Source of the DNA: Novosphingobium rosa NBRC 15208
GTDB lineage: Bacteria > Pseudomonadota > Alphaproteobacteria > Sphingomonadales > Sphingomonadaceae
DNA: 64,000 nucleotides
Reading direction: 5' to 3'
Assembly: GCF_001598555.1 (NCBI RefSeq)
Contig: NZ_BCZE01000001.1
Location: 261,980 to 325,979 of the forward strand
Part shown: positions 42,883 to 51,643 of the stretch, piece after piece
Numbering within the stretch: position 1 is the first letter of the stretch
Layout of the letters: every line of letters starts with the position of its first letter
The notes under the pieces: model-generated
Told to the model about the DNA's origin: nothing
Seen by the model: the letters and a program-made list of their open reading frames with translations, nothing else
Database searches by the model: none
Position numbers and translations under genes: made by a program

Positions 42883-44376
42883 ATGACTGATCCCTTCACC
42901 CTGTCCCGCCGTTCGGCGCTGGGCATGATGGGCACCGCCGCCGGCGCCAGCATGCTGCCCGCCACGGCTGCGGCAGCCACCGCCTCTGGCATGCCGGGCG
43001 CCACATGGCACAGCACCAGTGCAACCGCGCCATGGCAGAGCCGCGCCGTGCCCGCTCTGGCGGCCGCCGCGCCCACCATGTTCGCGCAGGACGCCACCAT
43101 CCAGCTCGACAAGCCGCGCCAGACCATGGCCGGTTTCGGCGGCGCTTTCAGCGAAAGGGGCTGGGATGCGCTGACCCTGCTGTCACCCGCGAAGCGCCAG
43201 GCGGCGCTTGCCGCGCTGTTCACGGCGCAGGGCTGCAACTTCAGCCAGTGCCGCACGCCCATCGGCGCGGACGATTTCTCGCGCGACTGGTACTCCTATG
43301 ACGAGACCCCGGGCGATTTCGCGCTCGATCACTTCTCCGTCGCGCGTGACCGCGAAACGCTGATCCCCTTCATCAAGGCGGCTCAGGCTTTGCGGCCCGA
43401 TCTGAAAATCTGGGCCTCGCCCTGGTCGCCACCCAGCTGGATGAAGAAGGGCGGCCATTATGCGCAGGCTCCGGCATGGCCGGGCGCCGCCTCCAACGGC
43501 ATCAAACCCGACCAGCTGGGCCATGAAGGCGCCGACAGCTTCATTCAGGAAGACCGCTATTTCGCGGCCTATGCCGCCTATTTCGCCCGCTATGTGCAGG
43601 CCTATGCCGGGGAAGGCATCGCCATCAGCACGGTGATGCCCCAGAACGAGTTCAACTCCGCGCAACCCTTCCCCTCCTGCTGCTGGACCCCTCAGGGGCT
43701 GGCGCGCTTCCTGCCGCATCTGGGCCGGGCGATGGGCCCGCTGGGCGTCAGCGTGTTCCTTGGCACGCTGGAGCGGGGCAATGCCGATCTCGTCTCGCAG
43801 GTCATGGCCGACCCGCAAGCGGCATCGGTGGTCAAGGGGCTGGGCGTGCAATGGGCAGGCAAGACCGCCCTGCCCGTGATCCGCGACCGCTTCCCCGACA
43901 TCGCCCTCTGGGGCACCGAGCAGGAATGCGGCATCGGCACCAATGACTGGCACTATGCCCGCTATGGCTGGGAGACGATCCGTCAGTATTTCGCCGCCGG
44001 GGCTTCCGCATGGACCTATTGGAACATGGTGATGCCCACGGGCGGCATGAGCGGCTGGGGCTGGCCTCAGAACAGCATGATCGTCGTCGATCCGGTGAAA
44101 CGCGATTTCACCCTCACGCCCGATTACTGGCTGATGCGCCATCTGGCCGGATCGGTGCAGGCCGGAGCGCGGGCCATCCCGGTCGACAGCTTTCTGGGCT
44201 TCAACGACCAGCTGGCCTTCCGCAATCCCGATGGCACGCTGGTGCTGGTGGCCAACAATGGGCTGGGGCAGGCCCAGCAGGTGCGTTACGGCATCGGCAA
44301 AAGGGTGCTGACGCTGGATCTGCCGGCGGATTCGCTCAACACGCTGGTGTTGCCCGCCGCCATGCTGGAGGTCTGA
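42883..44376 (+). CDS. GH30-family glycoside hydrolase
   Basis: This 497-residue protein has a twin-arginine-like signal (SRRSALGMMGTAAGASMLPATAAAA). The GH30 barrel has FGGAFSERGW at the first strand, SPWSPPSWMK, acid/base Glu256 in MPQNEF and nucleophile Glu346 in LWGTEQE. A C-terminal beta domain ends the protein. Family members include glucosylceramidases, beta-1,6-galactanases, beta-xylosidases and beta-fucosidases. With GH42 and GH51 alongside, activity on galactan or arabinogalactan backbones is a reasonable guess, but the subfamily cannot be fixed by eye. Confidence 0.88.
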   Translation: MTDPFTLSRRSALGMMGTAAGASMLPATAAAATASGMPGATWHSTSATAPWQSRAVPALAAAAPTMFAQDATIQLDKPRQTMAGFGGAFSERGWDALTLLSPAKRQAALAALFTAQGCNFSQCRTPIGADDFSRDWYSYDETPGDFALDHFSVARDRETLIPFIKAAQALRPDLKIWASPWSPPSWMKKGGHYAQAPAWPGAASNGIKPDQLGHEGADSFIQEDRYFAAYAAYFARYVQAYAGEGIAISTVMPQNEFNSAQPFPSCCWTPQGLARFLPHLGRAMGPLGVSVFLGTLERGNADLVSQVMADPQAASVVKGLGVQWAGKTALPVIRDRFPDIALWGTEQECGIGTNDWHYARYGWETIRQYFAAGASAWTYWNMVMPTGGMSGWGWPQNSMIVVDPVKRDFTLTPDYWLMRHLAGSVQAGARAIPVDSFLGFNDQLAFRNPDGTLVLVANNGLGQAQQVRYGIGKRVLTLDLPADSLNTLVLPAAMLEV

Positions 44377-44382
44377 AAGCCT

Positions 44383-44413
44383 CGCGCCGCATCCTTGCAC
44401 AGGATGCGGCGCG
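44383..44413. terminator. Bidirectional hairpin between GH30 and a receptor gene
   Basis: A perfect 13-bp stem (CGCGCCGCATCCT/AGGATGCGGCGCG) with a 5-base loop lies between convergent genes ending at 44376 and 44426. Confidence 0.75.
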
Positions 44414-44425
44414 GCACCGTCAGCT

Positions 44426-46900
44426 TCAGAACCTGTATTTCGCGCTGATAAGGAAGCTGCGCGGATCGCCATAAACCCCCGTGCCATAGGAACCGAGCCC
44501 CGGCATATAGGTCTTGTCGAACAGATTGTTGATGTTGGCCGAGAGCGACAGGCCATTGTCGAAGGCATAGCGCATCATCAGCCCCACCAGCGCATAGGCC
44601 GGCTGATCGGCGCGGAAATAGGGGCTGCCCGATTGCTGGTAATAGGTGCTGCTCTGCCATGACAGGCTGCCGCCCACCGTCAGCCGGCGCAGCGCGGCAG
44701 GCAGGCGGTAGGATGTGCTCATCTTCAGCAGATGCTCGGGCTGGTTGGTGTTGACCGCGCTCAGGATCACATCGGGCTGCGGCGGCATCTTGGAGGTGCG
44801 ATAGGTGTAGCCGCCATAGATGTTCCAGTCCTTCGCGATGCTGCCGGACAGCTCCAGCTCCACGCCCTTGCTGGTGATGCCGCTGACGGCGATGTAGGAC
44901 TCATCGCCCTGCGGCGTGATCCCGCCATCCATCTGCGCGTAATTGTTCTGCCTGATGCGGAACAGCGCCAGGCTGACGTTCAGCCGGTCCTGCAGCACCG
45001 CGCCCTTGATGCCCGCTTCCAGGCTCTGCCCGGTCAGGGGCGCCAGTGGCGAGCCATTGCCGTATTTGTAATAGGTCTGCGGACGGAAGATATCGGTGTA
45101 GCTGCCATAGAGCGACCAGTGCGGCATCACATCATAGACCACCCCCGCATAGGGCGTGACCTTGCCGTTGATATGCAGATCGTCCGACACGCTGAGCGAA
45201 CCGTCGCTCACATAGCGGTTGCCGTCATACAGGCTGTACCAGCTGACCCGCGCGCCGCCGATCACCGACAGGCGCTCGGCCGGACGCAGGCGGATGGCGG
45301 CGGCAAGGCCTTTCTCATGGGTGCGCGTATCGCGGTCGAAGGATTTGGTGAAGCTCGGCTGGGCGGCATTGCCGTTCCATTGGAAGTAATTGTCGATCGT
45401 CGTGAACACCGAGGCATATTGCTGCGAGGCGCGATCCTGCCGCGAGAAGGTGCCGTTGAGCATCAGCTCATGCCGGTGCCCCAGCAGGTCGAAGCCGCCG
45501 GTCACCGCCAGATTGACGGCATTGGTCGTCGCCTGATTGGGAATATAGCCCGAAAGCATGCGGATGCCCGCGCCGGTGGCCTTGTCCACCTGCCCGTAAT
45601 AGGCCGAACCGAACAGCGCGTCGCGCGTCTGGCGCAAATGGCTGGCCGCAAGGTCCAGCTTCCAGTCCTGCCCCCATTCATGCTTGAGCGAGGCGAAGAT
45701 GTTGGTGCTTTCATTGTTCCAATAGGCCCAGCGGGCGGCGGGGTTGAACGAACGGTCGAAATCGGTGCGCGTGCCGTCGCTGTAGAACAGCGGAATATGG
45801 CCGAAGCTCGATCCCTTAGCGCGTGTGGTCATATAGTCCACGCCTGCCGAAAGCGTGGTGCGCGGCCCCAGATCGCCCTCGACGATGCCGTAAACGTTGC
45901 GCATGTTGCGGCTGTAATAGTTCACATAGGATCCGGCATTCTGCACGGCGGCCACCACGCGGGCGCGGATCCGGCCCTCGGCGGCCAGCGGCGCGGAGAC
46001 ATCCGCCACGCCGCGATAACGGTCCCACGATCCACCCGACACTTCGGCGGAGGCCTGAAAGTCCCGCGCGGGCCGCTTGCGCACCAGATTGATCGTGGCG
46101 GAAGGATAGCCTGCACCGGTCAGCAGGCCGGTGGCGCCCTTGACCACCTCGACCCGGTCATAGACCGCGCTGTCGGCCAGGGTGGTGGTGTACTGGCTGG
46201 CCGCATCCACCGTGTTGGGCACACCGTCGAACTGGACATTCTCCACTTCGAAGCCGCGCGAATAGAAGGTGAAGCGCTCGCTGTCGTTGCGCCCCACGGT
46301 GATGCCGGGCACGCGGTCGAGCACCTGCGGCAGGTCGGTCAGCGCCAGATCGTCGATCTGCTGGCGGGTGACGACGCTGACGGACTGCGGCGTCTCGCGG
46401 ATCGACAAGCCCATCCGGGTTGCCGTCCTGCTGGGGTGAAGCATGGCATAGGACCCGCTGCCTTCCGTCGCGGCGGGGTCGCTGGTCGGTGACACCGGGC
46501 CGCCCTCTTCCCCGGCCACCCGCACCGGACCCAGCTGCACCGCATGGCCCGAAGCGGCGGGAGCGGGCTCCAGCGTGAAGGCATGCGCTCCGGTCTGGCG
46601 ATAGGCCAGGCCAGTGCCCGCCAGCAGATGCGACAACGCCTCGACCGTGCCGAAGGTGCCCGCCACCGCGCTGGATTGCCGGTTGGCGGACAGGTCGGCG
46701 GGATAGGTGATCTGCGCCCCGGTGGCCCGCATCAGCGCGCGGATCGCGGCATCGAGCGGCTGGGCGGGAATGTCGATCCGCGTGGCGGCGCTCTGGGCCT
46801 CGGCAATGGACGGGACTGTGCCCACCGCGGTGCCCGCCAGCAGCAGCGCCGTCAGCAGGAGGTGGCCGCGCGATCTGGCGGTGAATGTCGAAAAGCCCAT
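44426..46900 (-). CDS. TonB-dependent siderophore receptor with signalling domain
   Basis: This 824-residue receptor has a signal peptide, an STN domain at about residues 40-95 (IDIPAQPLDAAIRALMRATGAQITYPADL), plug (MGLSIRETPQSVSVVTRQQIDDLALTDLPQVLDRVPGITV, VEVVKGATGLLTGAGYPSATINL) typical of FpvA/FhuE-like ferric siderophore receptors, and a barrel ending RSFLISAKYRF. Start 46900 begins the signal peptide. The FecR and sigma genes lie directly upstream on the same strand, completing a FecIRA-type surface-signalling system. A weak Fur-like sequence is at 46937-46953. Confidence 0.92.
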   Translation of the reverse strand: MGFSTFTARSRGHLLLTALLLAGTAVGTVPSIAEAQSAATRIDIPAQPLDAAIRALMRATGAQITYPADLSANRQSSAVAGTFGTVEALSHLLAGTGLAYRQTGAHAFTLEPAPAASGHAVQLGPVRVAGEEGGPVSPTSDPAATEGSGSYAMLHPSRTATRMGLSIRETPQSVSVVTRQQIDDLALTDLPQVLDRVPGITVGRNDSERFTFYSRGFEVENVQFDGVPNTVDAASQYTTTLADSAVYDRVEVVKGATGLLTGAGYPSATINLVRKRPARDFQASAEVSGGSWDRYRGVADVSAPLAAEGRIRARVVAAVQNAGSYVNYYSRNMRNVYGIVEGDLGPRTTLSAGVDYMTTRAKGSSFGHIPLFYSDGTRTDFDRSFNPAARWAYWNNESTNIFASLKHEWGQDWKLDLAASHLRQTRDALFGSAYYGQVDKATGAGIRMLSGYIPNQATTNAVNLAVTGGFDLLGHRHELMLNGTFSRQDRASQQYASVFTTIDNYFQWNGNAAQPSFTKSFDRDTRTHEKGLAAAIRLRPAERLSVIGGARVSWYSLYDGNRYVSDGSLSVSDDLHINGKVTPYAGVVYDVMPHWSLYGSYTDIFRPQTYYKYGNGSPLAPLTGQSLEAGIKGAVLQDRLNVSLALFRIRQNNYAQMDGGITPQGDESYIAVSGITSKGVELELSGSIAKDWNIYGGYTYRTSKMPPQPDVILSAVNTNQPEHLLKMSTSYRLPAALRRLTVGGSLSWQSSTYYQQSGSPYFRADQPAYALVGLMMRYAFDNGLSLSANINNLFDKTYMPGLGSYGTGVYGDPRSFLISAKYRF

Positions 46901-46936
46901 ATCTGATCCCCGTCTGCAACAGCGCAATCAATGCTG

Positions 46937-46953
46937 TTGAAAATCACTTGCAA
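46937..46953. promoter_or_regulatory. Weak Fur-like sequence before the siderophore receptor
   Basis: TTGAAAATCACTTGCAA agrees with the box at 48576-48592 at 12 of 17 positions. It lies between the FecR gene and the receptor gene, where a receptor promoter would be expected. Confidence 0.3.
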
Positions 46954-47003
46954 CAGTTAGACGGGTGGCCTTGCTGCATCTCACAAAAGAAAATCGGATT
47001 TTT

Positions 47004-47936
47004 TCAGCGCAGGATCAAAAGCCTGTCCGAAAGACGGATCAGCGTGCCCCCGCTCAGCCGCGCCAGATCCGCCATGGCCGAGGCCGGATCGCGCGTGTCA
47101 TAACCACCGCTGACCTTCAGCGCCGCCAGCCGGGGATTGGCCAGAATGATCCAGCCGCGATGATAGCGCCGCAGATCCTGCACCACATCGCCCAGCCGCG
47201 CCTGCGAGAAGAACAGCCGATGATCGAGCCAGGCGAAGGTGATGTCGGCAGGCGCCGCGTGCACCGGCAGGAAACCATCGGCGTAGCCGCCGGTCTGGCC
47301 CGCCGTCAGATGCTGCTCGGGCCCGGCGCCATCGGGGCGCAGGGCCACCTCGCCCTGCTCCACCGCGACACGGACGGCATCGCCCGCCTTCTCGACCGAA
47401 AAGCGCGTGCCGATATCGCGCACCACGATCCGCCCCGCCGCGACACGGAAGGCGCGCGGGGCACCACCGGCATCCTTGCCCACAGCGAAAAAGGCACGGC
47501 CATCGCGCAGCACCATGCGCCGCTCGGTGGCGGTGTAGGCGACATCGACCGCCGCGCCGCTGTCCAGCACCAGCTTTGTCCCGTCGTCGAGTTGCGCCAC
47601 CTCCTGCCCGCCGATGGTCGCCGCATGGCTGGCGGGCAGGCGCCATGGCAGCCCCGCCAGACGCATCCCGCCCGAACCGACGAGCAACAGCAAGGCCACC
47701 GAGGCGGCGACCTGCATCAGTGGGCGCATCGCACGGCGCTTTGCTTCCGGCTGCGTGGCCAGCGCCGCCACGAAAGCGGGCGCGGCCCAGACCGCCTGCA
47801 CGCGCGCATAGGCCCGCGCATGCTCCGGATCGCTGTTACGCCACTGCGTGAAGGCAGGATCGGCGGCATCCGCGCGCCCGGCCTGATGGCGCAGGAACCA
47901 GTCAAGCGCCTCGCTCTCGGCCTGTTGTTGGGTCAT
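47004..47936 (-). CDS. FecR-family transducer
   Basis: This protein of about 310 residues has a cytoplasmic FecR N-terminal domain (ALDWFLRHQAGRADAADPAFTQWRNSDPEHARAYARV), a span at about residues 76-95 (LMQVAASVALLLLVGSGG), a periplasmic FecR domain (GGQEVAQLDDGTKLVLDSGAAVDVAY, RIVVRDIGTRFSVE) and a C-terminal STN-like part (LGDVVQDLRRYHRGWIIL). Start 47936 is chosen because the conserved domain begins there; an in-frame ATG at 47984 would add 16 unusual residues. It pairs with the ECF sigma gene upstream and the receptor downstream. Confidence 0.88.
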   Translation of the reverse strand: MTQQQAESEALDWFLRHQAGRADAADPAFTQWRNSDPEHARAYARVQAVWAAPAFVAALATQPEAKRRAMRPLMQVAASVALLLLVGSGGMRLAGLPWRLPASHAATIGGQEVAQLDDGTKLVLDSGAAVDVAYTATERRMVLRDGRAFFAVGKDAGGAPRAFRVAAGRIVVRDIGTRFSVEKAGDAVRVAVEQGEVALRPDGAGPEQHLTAGQTGGYADGFLPVHAAPADITFAWLDHRLFFSQARLGDVVQDLRRYHRGWIILANPRLAALKVSGGYDTRDPASAMADLARLSGGTLIRLSDRLLILR

Positions 47937-48000
47937 CGGGTGGGCGGCTCCGTCTGGTCCTGAGCGTATGACGCGCGGAGGCATGCTGTCTCACAAGCGA

Positions 48001-48513
48001 TCACAGCTCGATCTCCGAGGTCTGGGCGATGATGGCGGCCATGGCAGCCTTGATGTCATTGTAGACGGTGCCGGTCGAACAGCCCAGATGGGCCGCGATC
48101 CGGGGGTGCGACCAGCCCTGCAGGCGGTTGAGCGTCAGGGCCTGGCGCTGCCTGTCCGGCAGGGTGGCCAGCGCGGCCTCGAAAGCGGCCTTGCGCTGCT
48201 GCGCGATCAGCGCTTGTTCGGCGGAAGGTTCGGGGCTGGCCACCGCCATGGCTTCCGGACTGTCGATCGGCATGCCGCTGATCCTTTCGCGTGTCGCGCC
48301 ACGACGCAGGGCATCGATCGACAGATTGCCCGCCACCCGGAACAGATAGGCGCGCAGATTGCCGATCTTCTCGCTGTCATGGCTGGCGATGACACGGATC
48401 ATGGCTTCCTGAACGATGTCCTCGCAATCATTGGCCGCGCCGAAGCGCCGCTGCACGAAGGACAGCAGGGCGCTTTTGTGATGGATGACATCGGAAGGCG
48501 GGTGATCGGACAG
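48001..48513 (-). CDS. FecI-type ECF sigma factor, start codon uncertain
   Basis: Region 2 (FGAANDCEDIVQEAMIRVIAS, NLRAYLFRVAGNLSIDALRR) and region 4 (ATLPDRQRQALTLNRLQGWSHPRIAAHLGCSTGTVYNDIKAAM) are those of a FecI-like sigma factor. A GTG at 48456 would cut off most of region 2.1, yet the frame stays open and sigma-like upstream (VIHHKSALLSFVQRRFG). No ATG, GTG or TTG occurs in frame before the upstream stop codon. CTG at 48513 is the best candidate and is used here, giving about 170 residues. A Fur-like box lies 63 bases upstream. Confidence 0.78.
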   Translation of the reverse strand: MSDHPPSDVIHHKSALLSFVQRRFGAANDCEDIVQEAMIRVIASHDSEKIGNLRAYLFRVAGNLSIDALRRGATRERISGMPIDSPEAMAVASPEPSAEQALIAQQRKAAFEAALATLPDRQRQALTLNRLQGWSHPRIAAHLGCSTGTVYNDIKAAMAAIIAQTSEIEL

Positions 48514-48575
48514 GACGGCAACTCTTGGGCAGGTCAGGCGCGAGAAGGCATGGAATGACGCTTGCCTTAGAGATA

Positions 48576-48592
48576 TTGAGAGTTATTCGCAA
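48576..48592. promoter_or_regulatory. Fur-like box before the second ECF sigma gene
   Basis: TTGAGAGTTATTCGCAA has near-perfect inverted arms (TTGAGA/TCGCAA). Read on the coding strand of the sigma gene it matches the box at 30020-30036 at 14 of 17 positions, including both arms completely. Confidence 0.6.
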
Positions 48593-48635
48593 TACTTGCG
48601 TGATATGGAGAAAGGAGCGTTCGAAGAAGGAGGCC

Positions 48636-49925
48636 TCAACGCTCGCGGAAGGCCTCGCCTGACAGGCGGGTGAAGGGGGTGAGCAGGTAACGCATGATCG
48701 AGCGCTTATCACCGATCAGGTTCACATCGGCAACCATCCCCGGCCCGATCGGCAAAGGCGCGCCATCCGGCCCGCGCAGCGCCCCGGCCTGCACGCTGAC
48801 CCGCACGGTGTAATGCGCCTCACCGGTGCGTTCCTCCACGGTGGCGTCCGGCGAGATATCGCTGACCTTACCCTCCAGCCCGCCATAGACCGAATAGTCA
48901 TAGGCGGTGATCTTCACCAGAGCGCGCTGCCCCTTGCGCACGAAGGCGATGTCTTCCGGCTTGACCGAAGCCTCGACTGTCAGCGCGCTGTCGGAGGGCA
49001 CCAGTTCGAGCAAGGGCTCGCCCGCCCGCACCGATCCGCCCAATGTGGTGAACAGCAGGCGGTTGATCCGCCCCGCCATGGGCGCGCGCACCACAGTGCG
49101 CTGCGCCTTGTCCGCCAGCGCGGGCAAGGCATTCTGGCGCGAGGACAATTCGCCTTGAGCCGCCGCCAGATCGGTGGCGGCATGGGCGCGCCATTCCTGA
49201 CGCTGCTGCCCCATGCTGGCGCGCGCCTCGGCCAGAGCGGCACGGGCGCGCTGGGCCTGAGCCGCGGCAGCGTCAGCTTCGCTTTGCGCGGCCAGAGCGG
49301 CATTGCGGGTCTGCACCAGGGACAGGCGTGGCTCGATGCCCTTCTCGACCAGCGGGCGCAGCACCTCTGCCTGCTCCTTGGCGGTGTCGCGCTGAGCCAG
49401 CTTTGCGGCGTGGGTGGCGTCGGCCTCGGCGATGGCGCGCTGGGCCTGCGCCACGCGCGCCTCCGCGGTGGCCATGGTCCCGGCCAGTTCCGCCTGACGA
49501 GCGGCATAGGCCGCCTGTTCGCGGGCCATGGCTTCACCCGTAGCGCCGGGCGCGAAATGCGGGGCGCCACCAGCCACTTCGGCGGCCAGACGGGCGGTGC
49601 GCGCCTTCAGCGCATCCACCGTCGCCTCGCCGCTGCCCAGCTCGGCGGCGCTGGCGGTGCGATCGAGCTGGATCAGCGGCGCCCCCGCCGCCACATCCAT
49701 GCCCGGCTTCACCAGAATGGCGGCCATGATCCCGCCCTCCAGGTTGGAGACGGTCTGCAGCCGCGCGGTGGGGATCACGCGCCCCTGCCCATGCACGGTG
49801 CGATCCAATTGGGTAAAACAGGCCCAAAGGATCGCCAGCGCGAAAAAGCCCGCGATGCACCACAGCAGCAGGTTCGATGCGGCGCTGGGGCGGATGCGCG
49901 CGGCGCGGTCTTCAAGATGCATCAT
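48636..49925 (-). CDS. HlyD-family membrane-fusion protein of a type I secretion system
   Basis: This 429-residue periplasmic adaptor has an N-terminal span (about residues 18-40), a lipoyl-like half (VIPTARLQTVSNLEGGIMAAILVKPGMDVAAGAPLIQLD), a long Ala-rich alpha-helical hairpin (about 85-270) and a C-terminal beta-barrel (VKPEDIAFVRKGQRALVKITAYDYSVYGGLEGKV) typical of HlyD/LapC. It bridges the ABC exporter and the TolC-like channel. Its ATG overlaps the end of the ABC gene by 4 bases, and it is the last gene of the three-gene exporter operon. Confidence 0.92.
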   Translation of the reverse strand: MMHLEDRAARIRPSAASNLLLWCIAGFFALAILWACFTQLDRTVHGQGRVIPTARLQTVSNLEGGIMAAILVKPGMDVAAGAPLIQLDRTASAAELGSGEATVDALKARTARLAAEVAGGAPHFAPGATGEAMAREQAAYAARQAELAGTMATAEARVAQAQRAIAEADATHAAKLAQRDTAKEQAEVLRPLVEKGIEPRLSLVQTRNAALAAQSEADAAAAQAQRARAALAEARASMGQQRQEWRAHAATDLAAAQGELSSRQNALPALADKAQRTVVRAPMAGRINRLLFTTLGGSVRAGEPLLELVPSDSALTVEASVKPEDIAFVRKGQRALVKITAYDYSVYGGLEGKVSDISPDATVEERTGEAHYTVRVSVQAGALRGPDGAPLPIGPGMVADVNLIGDKRSIMRYLLTPFTRLSGEAFRER

Positions 49926-51643
49926 GCCGCCACCTGCGCGATCCGGGTCAGCACCGCATCACGCGGACCATCGGCCACCACGCGCCCGCCTTCGAGCAGG
50001 ATGATCCGGTCCACCAGCTTAAGCAGCGAGGGTCGATGGGTAATCAGCATCAGGGTACGGCCCTTCAATTCCTGCTCCAGCCGGGCGATCAGCGCAGCTT
50101 CGCCGCCGACATCCATGGCGCTGGCCGGCTCATCGAAGATCAGCATCGGCGGTTGCCCGGCCAGCGCGCGCGCCAGAGCGATGGATTGCCGCTGACCGCC
50201 CGACAGGCTGTCCCCCCGGTCGCCCAGCTTCAGATCATAGCCATTGGCCATGCGCCCGATAAACTCATGCGCACCCGAAACGCGGGCCAGACGGAGCAGC
50301 TCATCATCAGCGATGGCCCGATCCAGCACGATGTTGTCGCGTACCGTTCCGGTAAACAGAACGCTCTCCTGCAAGGCCGCGCCGATCTGGCTACGCAGGA
50401 AGCCGATGTCGATCTGTGCCAGATCGGTGCCATCAATGCGCACCATGCCTTCGGTAGGCGGATAAAGCCCGAGAGCCATGCGCGCGATGGTCGACTTGCC
50501 CGAGCCGACGCGCCCCAGCAGCGCCACATGCTCGCCCGGGCGGATCGCGAAACTGACCTCGCTCAGCACCTTTTCAGCAGCGCCGGGGTAACGGAAGGAC
50601 ACATTGCGGAACTCGATCCCGCCCTCGATGCGGGCAGGGCGCAAGGGCTCGCCCTCGCCGCCTTCGACCGGCATCGCCATCATCGCATCCAGCTGGCGAT
50701 AGGCGGTGCGCGTCGCCGTCAGCCGCGAGAGCAATTGCGCGATCTGCCCCAGCGGCGCCACCGCCCGCCCGCCCAGCAGCGAACAGGCGATCAGCGCGCC
50801 CGAGGTCAACTGATGCGCCGCGATCATCGACACACCCAGAATGATCACGCCCGCATAGGATATGGTCTGCGCCGAAGTGGCGATGTTCACCCCAATGGCC
50901 CCCACCAGCCGCTGCCGCAGCGAGGATTGCGCATGATGATCGATCGCCGCCAGCCATCGCCGCCCCATCAAGCCGCCCGCGCCGCTGGTCTTCACCGTCT
51001 CGATGGCGCCGATGGTCTCGACCAGCACCGATTGCTTGGCCAGCCCTTCGCCCATCGATTTGGCCGAGAGCCGATCCAGCGCCGGATAGGTCGCCAGCCC
51101 CGCAAGGATCACCAAAGGCACCATCGCCAGAGGCACCAGCACCACCCAGCCGCCCATCGCCGCAATCACCAGCAAGGTCAGCGCGATAAAGGGCACATCG
51201 ACCAGAGCCGTCATGGTGGCCGAGGCGAAGAAGTCCCGCAACGTCTCCAACTCGCGCATCATCGCCGCCAGCGATCCGGTCGAACCCTTGCGCAGATCCA
51301 GCCGCAGCGCCAGCAGCCGCGCGAAAGCCGCGCCGCCCAGCTTGCGGTCAATGTCCATCCCCGCCATGTCGACAAAATAGGACCGCAAGGACCGCAACAC
51401 GAAATCGAACACCACGACGATAGCAAGGCCGATGCTCAGCCCGATCAGCGAGGCGGTGGCATTGTTGGGCACCACCCGGTCGTAAACCGTCATCGAAAAC
51501 AGCGACGAGCCCAGCCCGAACAGGTTGATCATCCCCGCCGCCAGCGCGACTTTCAGATAGATCGCCTTGTTCTCCAGCATCGGCTGGAACAGCCATGGGG
51601 CAAAGCGGGGGTGGGCAGGCGCGATCTCGATCTCGCTTGTCAT
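49922..51643 (-). CDS. Type I secretion ABC exporter (HlyB/LapB-like, no C39 domain)
   Basis: The 573-residue ABC half-transporter has six spans in residues 25-300 and a nucleotide-binding domain with Walker A GRVGSGKST (377-385), signature LSGGQRQ (480-486), Walker B MLIFDEP (500-506) and His of the switch in LITHRPS. It has no N-terminal C39 peptidase, so it exports substrates with uncleaved C-terminal signals such as RTX proteins. It overlaps both partner genes by 4 bases. The likely cargo is the nuclease encoded divergently at 53466. Confidence 0.93.
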   Translation of the reverse strand: MTSEIEIAPAHPRFAPWLFQPMLENKAIYLKVALAAGMINLFGLGSSLFSMTVYDRVVPNNATASLIGLSIGLAIVVVFDFVLRSLRSYFVDMAGMDIDRKLGGAAFARLLALRLDLRKGSTGSLAAMMRELETLRDFFASATMTALVDVPFIALTLLVIAAMGGWVVLVPLAMVPLVILAGLATYPALDRLSAKSMGEGLAKQSVLVETIGAIETVKTSGAGGLMGRRWLAAIDHHAQSSLRQRLVGAIGVNIATSAQTISYAGVIILGVSMIAAHQLTSGALIACSLLGGRAVAPLGQIAQLLSRLTATRTAYRQLDAMMAMPVEGGEGEPLRPARIEGGIEFRNVSFRYPGAAEKVLSEVSFAIRPGEHVALLGRVGSGKSTIARMALGLYPPTEGMVRIDGTDLAQIDIGFLRSQIGAALQESVLFTGTVRDNIVLDRAIADDELLRLARVSGAHEFIGRMANGYDLKLGDRGDSLSGGQRQSIALARALAGQPPMLIFDEPASAMDVGGEAALIARLEQELKGRTLMLITHRPSLLKLVDRIILLEGGRVVADGPRDAVLTRIAQVAA

